In this document: positions 1 through 5,054 of the stretch, piece after piece | Position numbering within the stretch: the stretch's first letter is position 1 | Layout: each line of letters begins with the position of its first letter | Source of the DNA: Clostridia bacterium | GTDB taxonomy: Bacteria > Bacillota > Clostridia > Oscillospirales > Acutalibacteraceae | DNA: 5,054 nt | Assembly: GCA_017382915.1 (NCBI GenBank) | Contig: JAFNZJ010000050.1 | Location: forward strand, 1 to 5,054 | Reading direction: 5' to 3' | The notes under the pieces: generated by a model | What the model saw: only the letters and a program-made list of their open reading frames with translations | Told to the model about the DNA's origin: nothing | The model's database searches: none | Translations under genes and position numbers: made by a program

Positions 1-17
1 ATCACCATATAAAAATT

Positions 18-58
18 ACTACCCGAAAAAGAGTTTAATTTTCTCTTCTTCGGGTAGT
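18..58 (-). terminator. Long-stem intrinsic terminator closing the minus-strand operon
   Basis: Positions 18-33 and 43-58 form a 16-bp stem around a 9-nt loop. In plus-strand RNA the pair 28/48 is an A-C mismatch. In minus-strand RNA the same pair is G-U, so the stem is continuous only in that direction. Read on the minus strand, the stem is followed by AATTTTTATAT, a usable U-tract. The plus-strand side also has a short T run (58-61), so some bidirectional function is possible. It lies about 115 nt after the stop codon of the SIS-domain gene, the last gene of the operon. The structure was read by eye and no folding energy was calculated. Confidence 0.8.
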
Positions 59-173
59 TTTGTCTTATACTGTTGCAAGCAGGAAATTTGTGTGCCAAAT
101 TTCGTTTTTATTAAAGATTACTGTCCTTAGCAACCCTGCTCATTTGATGTGCGATTTTTTTATGTTTAGATTA
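59..173. other. Untranslated stretch between the SIS gene and the operon terminator
   Basis: No gene is visible here. On the minus strand it is the 3' untranslated part of the operon transcript and begins with the tandem stop TAATAA of the SIS gene. The only structure I see is a small perfect hairpin: GAAATTTG at 83-90 and CAAATTTC at 96-103, with a 5-nt loop. On the plus strand GTTTTTATT follows it, so it could act as a weak AT-rich terminator for plus-strand transcription entering from the left. On the minus strand no U-tract follows. Open frames across this stretch on the plus strand are antisense to the SIS gene and have no family resemblance. Confidence 0.4.
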
Positions 174-809
174 TTATTTATCAAAAAATTCAGCTTCAAC
201 TGCATCACAAATTGCGTGGTAAACGGGCAGGTGCAGCTCTTGAATTTTATATGTTTCGGTTTCGGGTACCTTAATGCAAATATCACTGTTTTCGGAAAGC
301 TTGCTGTCCCTTTGACCGGTCATACCAATAACGGTAAGTCCAAGTGCCTTTGCAATGTTTGCGGCAAGGTTAACATTTTTGGCATTACCCGATGTGCTAA
401 GACCTATAAATACATCGCCCTTTTTACCAAGACCAAAAACCTGCTGTGCATAGATATATTCGGGGTCAACATCGTTGCAAAATGCAGAAAGCAAAGCCTG
501 TGATTCACAAAGGTTTACTGCGGGCAAGCCGCACTGCAGGTTGCTAAGAAATTCATCATCAATATTGGGGTTAGCCTTTTTAAGTGCCTTGGCCTGCTTT
601 TCTGCTACGGGGCGCTTTTTCATAAAGCCCTTCATAAGCTCGCCAACAATGTGGGTGCAGTCGGCGGCGCTGCCACCGTTACCGCAAAGCAAAACCTTGC
701 CACCCTTTTTATAACACTGAATAATTTTGTCGGTTGCCGCGTCAACATCCTTTGCCACTACTTCAAGCTGGGGATATTTTTGGGTAAGCATTTCAATTCT
801 TTTGTTCAT
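174..809 (-). CDS. GmhA-like SIS-domain sugar-phosphate isomerase
   Basis: This 211-residue protein belongs to the SIS (sugar isomerase) fold and resembles the sedoheptulose-7-phosphate isomerase/DiaA branch. Seen directly: the phosphosugar-binding loop GNGGSAAD (residues 43-50) leading into H53 and GEL (56-58); the second loop GLSTSGNAKN (136-145), whose Ser/Thr residues contact phosphate in the family; and near the C-terminus IQELHLPVYH (189-198), where family members carry active-site Gln/His residues. Relative to compact GmhA proteins there is a Lys-rich insertion at about residues 64-95. The ATG overlaps the TAA of the upstream ROK gene by one base (TAATG), with AAGGAT about 11 nt upstream, so translation is probably coupled. 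It is the last gene of the operon. Isomerisation of sedoheptulose-7-phosphate is the family activity; the true substrate is not shown by the sequence, and a DiaA-like non-enzymatic role is possible. Confidence 0.88.
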   Translation of the reverse strand: MNKRIEMLTQKYPQLEVVAKDVDAATDKIIQCYKKGGKVLLCGNGGSAADCTHIVGELMKGFMKKRPVAEKQAKALKKANPNIDDEFLSNLQCGLPAVNLCESQALLSAFCNDVDPEYIYAQQVFGLGKKGDVFIGLSTSGNAKNVNLAANIAKALGLTVIGMTGQRDSKLSENSDICIKVPETETYKIQELHLPVYHAICDAVEAEFFDK

Positions 810-1789
810 TATAATCTACCATCCTTTTTAAGTCCGTAAACGCCAACCGTTAAAGCGGCGTAATCACCAATACCTTCTAAAAGCTTTGCGGGTACTACCT
901 CACAGCATTCCCATGAAATACCCAAGGCTTCTTTTTCAATAATCTCTTTACAAGATTCCCAAAGGCCTGCCCTTGAGCGGGTAAAAATACTGCCTATAAC
1001 AATTTTTTCGGGGTTAAGCAGGTCAATCAGTATTGAAAGACCGCGACCTAAATATTCACCGCAAAGTCTGTAAACCTCAATTGCGGTGGGGTCGCCGTGC
1101 TGTTCAGCGGCAATGGCAATTGATTTGGCGGTTATGCCTTCGGGGGCGGTGTCGGGGTTAAAGTAAAGTGGTGTTTCACCGCGCTGATGCGCCGCAAGAC
1201 CTAATGTGTAACCAAGCTGTGCAATACCGCCGCCACTGCAAAAGCCTTCAAATGAGCCAAACTTTCCAAAACCAACCGGTCCGTTTTCGCTAAGTCTTAT
1301 ATGACCAACCTCACCTGCGTTACCGTTGGTGCCTTCATAAAGCTTGCCGTCTAAAATAAGACCCGCACCAAGTCCGGTGCCAAAGGTTAAAAATGCCATA
1401 TTATTGCAGTTTTCACCGGCGCCGTACAGCCACTCTGCCAAGGCGCAGGCATTAGCATCATTTTGAAGATATGTAGGTATGTTATACCTTTCACTAAGCA
1501 GCTTTGTAATTTGCACGCCGTGTAAATTGGGTAGGTTGGGTGGGCAAACTATAGTGCCTGTGGATGAATCTAAAGGTCCACCGCAGGAAATACCAATTAC
1601 ATCGGCACCGTACTTTGGTATAAACTCATCCAAAATATCATAAAACTGCTGCATAAATTCATCGGAAGATATGCCGGTGTCGGTGGCAAAGCCGCGTTTA
1701 TCTAAAATTTGAAGTTCGTTTTGGTCGGTGGTGCCTGCCGTAACGGCGCATTTTGTTCCACCTACATCAAGTCCTATAAGCTTTAGCAT
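809..1789 (-). CDS. ROK-family sugar kinase (zinc cysteines absent)
   Basis: This 326-residue protein is of the ROK (repressor, ORF, kinase) family and is most likely a cytoplasmic sugar kinase, because it starts directly with the kinase fold and has no N-terminal DNA-binding domain. Visible motifs: the ATP phosphate loop DVGGTK (8-13), a sugar-binding stretch GGPLDSSTG (70-78), the catalytic-Asp region LQNDANA (108-114), the phosphate-2 loop FGTGLGAG (136-143) and the ROK signature EVGHI (160-164). The normal zinc site CxCGxxGCxE aligns with VGFGKFGSFE (172-181): all three cysteines are replaced (V172, F174, S179), while the glycines and Glu are kept. AGGAGAAG at 1796-1803, inside the end of the preceding gene, supports the start. 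Its TAA overlaps the ATG of the SIS gene, so kinase and isomerase are probably made together. The sugar substrate cannot be named. Confidence 0.9.
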   Translation of the reverse strand: MLKLIGLDVGGTKCAVTAGTTDQNELQILDKRGFATDTGISSDEFMQQFYDILDEFIPKYGADVIGISCGGPLDSSTGTIVCPPNLPNLHGVQITKLLSERYNIPTYLQNDANACALAEWLYGAGENCNNMAFLTFGTGLGAGLILDGKLYEGTNGNAGEVGHIRLSENGPVGFGKFGSFEGFCSGGGIAQLGYTLGLAAHQRGETPLYFNPDTAPEGITAKSIAIAAEQHGDPTAIEVYRLCGEYLGRGLSILIDLLNPEKIVIGSIFTRSRAGLWESCKEIIEKEALGISWECCEVVPAKLLEGIGDYAALTVGVYGLKKDGRL

Positions 1790-1792
1790 AAT

Positions 1793-2359
1793 TTACTTCT
1801 CCTGACTGTTTTTAAAGGATATATCCTCGGTTAAAAGGTTTATAAATGAATCACAGTAGTATTTGGGGTCTTTTAAAATTTTATCTTTAAGTTCATTTGC
1901 CTGCGACATATTGGGCAGCATTATGCTAAAGGCAAGCATGGTGTCCTCACCGCTCATAACCTTATAGGTAAGCAGATAACCACTGTCGCTTTGGGTTATG
2001 GTAATGTCGGTGTCGCGCTCTGCCTTATAGCGGGCCAGCATTTTAACCACAGCGTTATAAACCTTGGTGCGTAGCACGGCAGAAACACTGTCCTTAAGGG
2101 TGTGGCTTAAATCGGCGCCCTTTTCGGTTGCTAAAAACATATCCTTTGAGGTTTCTTTGATATAGCCGCCGTTCAGCAGATTATCAATGGCGGTTTGTGT
2201 GTCAAAGTAGTTTGCAATGCCTTCATAATGAAAAAGCTGTGAAAGCTCGGTGGCGGGCAACGGCTCACCCAGTGACGTTAGCATATAACATATTAAAATT
2301 TTAAGGTCGCCGCTTTCAAAAATATCTTCGGGGACAATTTTTTCAAGTTTGTTTGCCAT
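1793..2359 (-). CDS. DUF4364 family winged-helix protein
   Basis: A 188-residue cytoplasmic protein that I recognise as DUF4364, a Firmicutes family with no established biochemical role. The N-terminal 85 or so residues read like a winged helix-turn-helix: a helix LKILICYMLTSLGEPLP (19-35), a second helical element with LSQLFHYEG (39-47), the family-typical NYFDTQTAIDNLLNGGYI (50-67) and a wing-like strand turn ending ATEKGADL (77-84). The rest (about 95-185) is a mixed alpha/beta region with no motif I can assign. AGGAG at 2366-2370 precedes the ATG and overlaps the stop codon of the flavoprotein gene. Only 3 nt separate its end from the ROK start. It could regulate its own operon, but DNA binding is inferred from the predicted fold only. 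Confidence 0.85.
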   Translation of the reverse strand: MANKLEKIVPEDIFESGDLKILICYMLTSLGEPLPATELSQLFHYEGIANYFDTQTAIDNLLNGGYIKETSKDMFLATEKGADLSHTLKDSVSAVLRTKVYNAVVKMLARYKAERDTDITITQSDSGYLLTYKVMSGEDTMLAFSIMLPNMSQANELKDKILKDPKYYCDSFINLLTEDISFKNSQEK

Positions 2360-2368
2360 ACTATTCTC

Positions 2369-2896
2369 CTAAAAATTTATAATTTTGGGATTAAAACCTT
2401 GGTTTGGTGAAATATTATCGGTATCTAATAGCAGTACCGCTTTTTTAAGACTGCAACCGCTTATGGTAAAAAGCGGCTTTATTTGTGGCAGTATAAGGGG
2501 TAGGGGGTCGGTATCACAACCGGCGGTAATAATTAGTGTAACATCCCTTTTGCCATTCATTGGCGGTTTTACGCCAAGGGCAAAGCGTTTATTAAAAAAG
2601 CGCTGAAACCTATCAAGCAGGGCTTTAAGCGGTGCAGGAAAGCTGCCGTTATAAATGGGAAAAGCAATTATAACATTATCCGCCTTTTCAAAGTTATTAA
2701 AAAAGGTGTCTAAATCACTGAACTTGCAACCGTCCTGCTTTTTACAAAGACCGCATCCGTCACAGGGGGCGGGCATATCTTCAAAGCAGTTGTAGGTTAC
2801 TGTTTCTCCCTTAAGGTTAGTGCTTTCTTGCCTTAACAAACGTGCGGTAAAGGAATTACAGTTGGGGGAGCCGAATATTATTAAATTCCGTGGCAT
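2369..2896 (-). CDS. Iron-sulfur-flavoprotein-like NAD(P)H/FMN reductase
   Basis: A 175-residue flavodoxin-fold protein of the NADPH-dependent FMN reductase/flavodoxin-2 type, expected in the cytoplasm. The first strand and FMN-phosphate loop are visible as IIFGSPNCNSFTARLL (6-21), and a second flavin-contact region as FPIYNGSFPAPLKALLDRF (79-97). Between them lies C45-x2-C48-x2-C51-x5-C57 (CDGCGLCKKQDGC). This fits the compact CX2CX2CX4-7C motif that binds a [4Fe-4S] cluster in iron-sulfur flavoproteins, so electron transfer through FMN and a cluster is plausible. Related reductases can keep similar cysteines, so cluster binding is inferred. The start is supported by AGGGGG at 2903-2908, spaced 6 nt. 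It is the first gene of the four-gene operon; only 9 nt separate it from the DUF4364 gene. The electron acceptor is unknown. Confidence 0.85.
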   Translation of the reverse strand: MPRNLIIFGSPNCNSFTARLLRQESTNLKGETVTYNCFEDMPAPCDGCGLCKKQDGCKFSDLDTFFNNFEKADNVIIAFPIYNGSFPAPLKALLDRFQRFFNKRFALGVKPPMNGKRDVTLIITAGCDTDPLPLILPQIKPLFTISGCSLKKAVLLLDTDNISPNQGFNPKIINF

Positions 2897-2928
2897 ATAA
2901 TACCCCCTAAATTTAAAAGTATATATTT

Positions 2929-2957
2929 ATTATACTATTTAAGTCCTTAAACTTCAA
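2929..2957 (-). promoter_or_regulatory. Sigma-A-type promoter of the minus-strand operon
   Basis: On the minus strand TTGAAG (2952-2957) and an exact TATAAT (2929-2934) are separated by 17 nt. Transcription would start near 2922, giving a leader of about 26 nt that contains AGGGGG before the flavoprotein ATG at 2896. The -35 box matches consensus at four of six positions. The position and spacing fit well, but the start site is inferred. Confidence 0.7.
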
Positions 2958-3049
2958 GGTATTTTTACAAAAACTAACAGCCATATTTGGTAATAATTTA
3001 CAAGGTAAAAAAATATATCAAATTTTTGTGTTTTTTTTAAAAATAAAGG

Positions 3050-3078
3050 TTGACATTAGGGTGGAGGGAAGTTATAAT
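3050..3078 (+). promoter_or_regulatory. Exact-consensus sigma-A promoter of the surface-protein gene
   Basis: TTGACA (3050-3055) and TATAAT (3073-3078) are separated by exactly 17 nt, a perfect match to the housekeeping consensus in boxes and spacer. The spacer is unusually purine-rich (GGGTGGAGGGAAG). Initiation is expected near 3085, giving a leader of about 40 nt. The leader contains the ribosome binding site AAAGGGAAGG (3108-3117), 9 nt before the ATG. No operator-like inverted repeat is obvious over the boxes. The AT-rich stretch 2960-3049 between the two divergent promoters shows no gene and no riboswitch-like structure that I can recognise. Confidence 0.85.
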
Positions 3079-3126
3079 ATATGTGTATCCTAATACTAAT
3101 TTTTTTGAAAGGGAAGGTTACATACT

Positions 3127-4869
3127 ATGAAAAAACTTTTAGCAGTTTTATTAGCAGTAGTTCTTTGCGTAAGCGTTTGCTCAATTTCCGCATTTGCTGC
3201 TAATGAAGAATTTGTTGTTACCGCTCAGGGCGGTACCGCTTCAAGGGGTGGCACAATCACCGTTCCCATCGTTGTTGAAAAGAACGTTGGTTGGCGTGCT
3301 CTTGATATCCGCGTTTCTTATGACGCAGATGTACTTGAAATCGAGTGTCCTAACCATGATGACAGCAAAGACTGTGTAGGTAAGAGAGCTCCTAGCGTTA
3401 CCAAGTTAGGTAAAGAGGATTTTGAGATGGCAGTTGAGTATGATGTTTCTAACTCAGCAGTAAATCCTCCTTCACACACTACCTATCCTTATTCAATTGC
3501 TTGGGCATTTGCTACCATCAAGGAAGACATTACCGAAACCGGTACTTATGCAACTGTTACCTTTAAGGTAAAGGATGATGCTGCATTTGGTGAAACCAAG
3601 GTTGACATTGAGGTTCAAACCATTACCAACTGTGCTTATGCTCATCCTACTGCATTAGCTAATGACGCAACCATTACTATTGCTTGTACTAACCATGAGG
3701 CTGGTACTCCTGTAGTTGTTGAACCCGCTAAATGCGATAAACCCGGTACCCAAACCATTAGCTGTAAACATTGCGGCGCTCCAATGGCTACCGAAGATAT
3801 TGCAGCTACCGGTCACGCTTGGGGCAACTGGGAAGGTTCAGCTGCTGCTGAGTGCGGTAAACCCGGCGAAGAAAAACGCGTTTGCGCTAACGATCCTACT
3901 CACTTTGAGACCCGCGCTACCGATGCTTTAGAGCATCTTTGGGATGATGGTGTAGAAACTACTCCCGCAGGTTGCGATACTCCCGGTGAGAAAACCTTTA
4001 CCTGTCAGCGTGATAACACTCACACCAAGACCGAGCCTGTTGCTCCTACCGGTCATGATTGGGATGATGGCGTAGTAACTACTCCCGCAGGTTGCGATAC
4101 CCCCGGTGAGACCACCTACACCTGTCAAAACAATCCCAGCCACACCAAGACCGAGCCTATTGCTCCTACCGGTCACGATATCACTTGGACCGTAACCACT
4201 CCGCCTACCCTTGATAAAGAAGGCGAGAGAACCGGTACCTGCGGTACTTGTGGTGCTCCCTTCACCGAGCCTATGCCTAAGCTTACCAATAAGGTAGATG
4301 GCGATAAGGTTGTTGGTGGTGTTGTTGGTGCAGACGGTAAAATCAGCGAGGCTGACATTGATGCTTCCTTTGAAACCACCGATGATGAACCCTTCACCGG
4401 TTATGTTCAAGGTTCTGTAATTAAGGCTCCTGTTTCAACCTGGACCGATGCAGAAAAAACTGCTGTTGAAGGCAAGGTTGGTGTTGTAGGATTTGGTGTT
4501 GCTATTGCTGATACCGATAACGCAGCAAACCTTGATGGAGATAAGGTTGTTAAAGTAACCATTAAACTTGACAACGCTTTACTTTCTAAGTATGAAAACC
4601 TTGTAGCTTATGCTCCTGATGCAAGCGGTGCTATGGTTGTATTGTCCGGCGCTGAAATCGTTGATGGTAACCTTGTTGTTACCGGTAAGGTAAGCGACCT
4701 TATGGGTCTTGCAGTTGCCGTTTACGGCGATGAAATCGTTGTTGACAGCGGCAAAGAGCCCGGCAAATCACCTGAAACCGGCGATTCTTCTGCTATTGCA
4801 TTTGCAATCGTTATGATGGCTATCGCAGCAGCTGCTGTAGTAGTTACCGGCAAAAAGGTTAAGGCATAA
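3127..4869 (+). CDS. Sortase-anchored surface protein with cohesin-like domain and Cys/His repeats
   Basis: A 580-residue secreted protein expected to be fixed to the cell wall. Residues 1-24 are a signal peptide (MKK, hydrophobic core, cleavage after AFA). Residues about 28-186 read as a cohesin-like beta-sandwich: a Gly-rich start followed by TITVPIVVEKNVG (43-55), then LDIRVSYDADVLEIE (59-73) and a closing TVTFKVKDDAAFGETKVDI (143-161). Residues 189-386 hold five modules of about 40 residues with regularly spaced Cys and His. Residues about 388-535 form a domain I do not recognise. SPETG (548-552), a hydrophobic segment (about 555-575) and KKVKA form a variant sortase signal. The start is supported by its ribosome binding site. 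With its own consensus promoter and terminator it is probably monocistronic and well expressed. The cohesin domain might bind dockerin-bearing enzymes, but cohesin-like folds also occur outside cellulosomes, so binding is not established. Confidence 0.88.
   Translation: MKKLLAVLLAVVLCVSVCSISAFAANEEFVVTAQGGTASRGGTITVPIVVEKNVGWRALDIRVSYDADVLEIECPNHDDSKDCVGKRAPSVTKLGKEDFEMAVEYDVSNSAVNPPSHTTYPYSIAWAFATIKEDITETGTYATVTFKVKDDAAFGETKVDIEVQTITNCAYAHPTALANDATITIACTNHEAGTPVVVEPAKCDKPGTQTISCKHCGAPMATEDIAATGHAWGNWEGSAAAECGKPGEEKRVCANDPTHFETRATDALEHLWDDGVETTPAGCDTPGEKTFTCQRDNTHTKTEPVAPTGHDWDDGVVTTPAGCDTPGETTYTCQNNPSHTKTEPIAPTGHDITWTVTTPPTLDKEGERTGTCGTCGAPFTEPMPKLTNKVDGDKVVGGVVGADGKISEADIDASFETTDDEPFTGYVQGSVIKAPVSTWTDAEKTAVEGKVGVVGFGVAIADTDNAANLDGDKVVKVTIKLDNALLSKYENLVAYAPDASGAMVVLSGAEIVDGNLVVTGKVSDLMGLAVAVYGDEIVVDSGKEPGKSPETGDSSAIAFAIVMMAIAAAAVVVTGKKVKA
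3691..4284 (+). repeat. Five degenerate ~40-codon modules within the surface-protein gene
   Basis: Protein residues 189-386 consist of five modules. Modules 3 (273-312, bases 3943-4062) and 4 (313-352, bases 4063-4182) are the closest pair: 40 codons each, about 80% identical at DNA level by eye, sharing TPAGCDTPGE and HTKTEP. Modules 2-4 carry C-x9-C-x5-H (C243/C253/H259, C283/C293/H299, C323/C333/H339). Module 1 has C203-x9-C213-x2-C216, and module 5 keeps only the second part as CGTC (372-375). A His recurs at residues 230, 270, 310 and 350, exactly 40 apart. The spacing suggests structural disulfides or metal binding, but neither is shown. Confidence 0.85.
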
Positions 4870-4888
4870 GTCTTAATAAATAAATAAT

Positions 4889-4922
4889 AAAAATGCTCTG
4901 CCTGGTGCAGAGCATTTTTTTT
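4889..4922 (+). terminator. Strong intrinsic terminator of the surface-protein gene
   Basis: ATGCTCTGC and GCAGAGCAT pair, extending with flanking A/T to a stem of 11-13 bp around the 5-nt loop CTGGT (4902-4906). A run of eight T follows (4915-4922). It lies 20 nt after the TAA of the surface-protein gene. A-rich sequence before the stem gives little U-tract for the opposite strand, so it is mainly a plus-strand terminator. Confidence 0.9.
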
Positions 4923-4930
4923 ATAACGAA

Positions 4931-5054
4931 AACCACGCGATAGTCGCGTGGTTCAAAAGAGGTTAACCGATGAACAAAAAACGAAATAGGGTTTATTACA
5001 AAAAGAAAAATGTTTTGTAATGCTTTGATTTAGCACAAAAGTTTTTGAGGAAGC
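4931..5054 (+). mobile_element. Possible left end of an IS200/IS605-type element, or a structured gene leader
   Basis: Immediately after the terminator, AACCACGCGA (4931-4940) and TCGCGTGGTT (4944-4953) form a perfect 10-bp hairpin with the 3-nt loop TAG. No T run follows (CAAAAGAGG), so it is not a terminator. A second, bulged hairpin can form at 5006-5046: TTTTG/CAAAA and TGCT/AGCA, with outer A5/T5 pairing. A GAGGA motif (5047-5051) sits at the very edge, as if a start codon followed just outside. A subterminal imperfection-free hairpin just outside a terminator, followed by a structured leader, is typical of IS200/IS605 left ends. No transposase sequence lies in the window, so an ordinary structured 5' leader is equally possible. 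Confidence 0.35.
4970..5020 (+). CDS. 16-codon ORF, possible leader peptide
   Basis: ATG at 4970 is preceded by AGAGG (4958-4962) at 7-nt spacing, a credible ribosome binding site. It opens a very basic peptide, MNKKRNRVYYKKKNVL, ending in TAA at 5018-5020. That TAA is the bulge of a possible hairpin formed by the following bases (5006-5046), and the same frame stays open after it to the window edge (CFDLAQKFLRK). It may be a leader peptide for the gene expected just beyond the window, the broken start of a longer gene, or chance. I do not recognise the sequence. Confidence 0.2.
   Translation: MNKKRNRVYYKKKNVL

Noticed and set aside
60..503. 147-codon plus-strand open frame over the end of the SIS gene
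   Set aside because: It is antisense to the well-supported SIS gene, has no ribosome binding site or recognisable domain, and its Cys/Phe-rich composition is what the reverse strand of such a gene gives.
2981..2990. CCATATTTGG in the divergent intergenic region as an operator
   Set aside because: It is a short imperfect AT-rich palindrome, well away from the promoter boxes and likely by chance in such AT-rich DNA.
3166..3183. Lipoprotein signal based on C14 or C18 of the surface protein
   Set aside because: Neither cysteine is preceded by a lipobox pattern, whereas AFA followed by A at 22-25 is a normal signal peptidase I site and the C-terminus already carries a wall-anchor signal.
3691..4284. 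Tandem repeats as a CRISPR array or intergenic repeat
   Set aside because: The units are 120 bp, in frame, degenerate at codon level and inside a long coding region; there are no short identical repeats with unique spacers.
3928..4410. 160-codon minus-strand open frame across the repeat region
   Set aside because: It mirrors the repeats of the surface-protein gene (its own repeats are their antisense copies) and has no promoter or ribosome binding site. The sense frame has signal peptide, domains and sortase signal.
4931..4953. Perfect hairpin read as a second terminator
   Set aside because: It is followed by CAAAAGAGG rather than a T run, and a complete terminator already lies directly upstream.

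Overview
The window looks like a chromosomal stretch from a low-to-moderate GC, Gram-positive, anaerobic Clostridia-type bacterium, probably a gut Oscillospiraceae/Ruminococcaceae relative. This rests on several signs: a DUF4364-type protein (a Firmicutes family), a sortase-type C-terminus with the variant motif SPETG, GGAGG-type ribosome binding sites, a cohesin-like surface domain and a flavoprotein with an iron-sulfur-type cysteine cluster. The species cannot be fixed from the sequence alone.

Layout. Two transcription units diverge from a 230-bp AT-rich intergenic region (2897-3126). To the left, on the minus strand, a tight four-gene operon runs from 2896 down to 174. Its order is an iron-sulfur-flavoprotein-like NAD(P)H/FMN reductase, a DUF4364 winged-helix protein, a ROK-family sugar kinase/regulator and a GmhA-like SIS-domain sugar-phosphate isomerase. 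The gaps are 9 nt, 3 nt and a 1-nt TAATG overlap, so co-transcription and translational coupling are likely. The operon has a recognisable sigma-A promoter (TTGAAG-17-TATAAT) and ends, after about 115 nt of untranslated sequence, in a long-stem terminator at 18-58.

To the right, on the plus strand, one gene (3127-4869) encodes a 580-residue secreted surface protein. In order it has a signal peptide, a cohesin-like domain, five Cys/His-containing modules of about 40 residues, an unassigned C-terminal domain, and SPETG followed by a membrane segment and a basic tail. Its promoter is an exact consensus (TTGACA-17-TATAAT) and a strong intrinsic terminator follows it, so it is most likely a highly expressed monocistronic gene.

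The last about 130 bp (4923-5054) are different in character. A perfect 10-bp hairpin with a 3-nt loop and no U-tract is followed by a 16-codon ORF with a good ribosome binding site, a second bulged hairpin, and a GAGGA motif close to the window edge. This is best read as the structured leader of a gene that begins just outside the window. It may be the left end of an IS200/IS605-type element, but that is not proven.

Functionally, the ROK and SIS proteins probably form a sugar-phosphorylating/isomerising pair. The flavoprotein and the DUF4364 protein are co-expressed with them, but no shared pathway can be demonstrated here. I see no clear novel defence or mobile system. The items most worth a second look are the wall-anchored single-cohesin protein with its repeat array, the ROK protein that lacks all three zinc cysteines, and the structured right edge.
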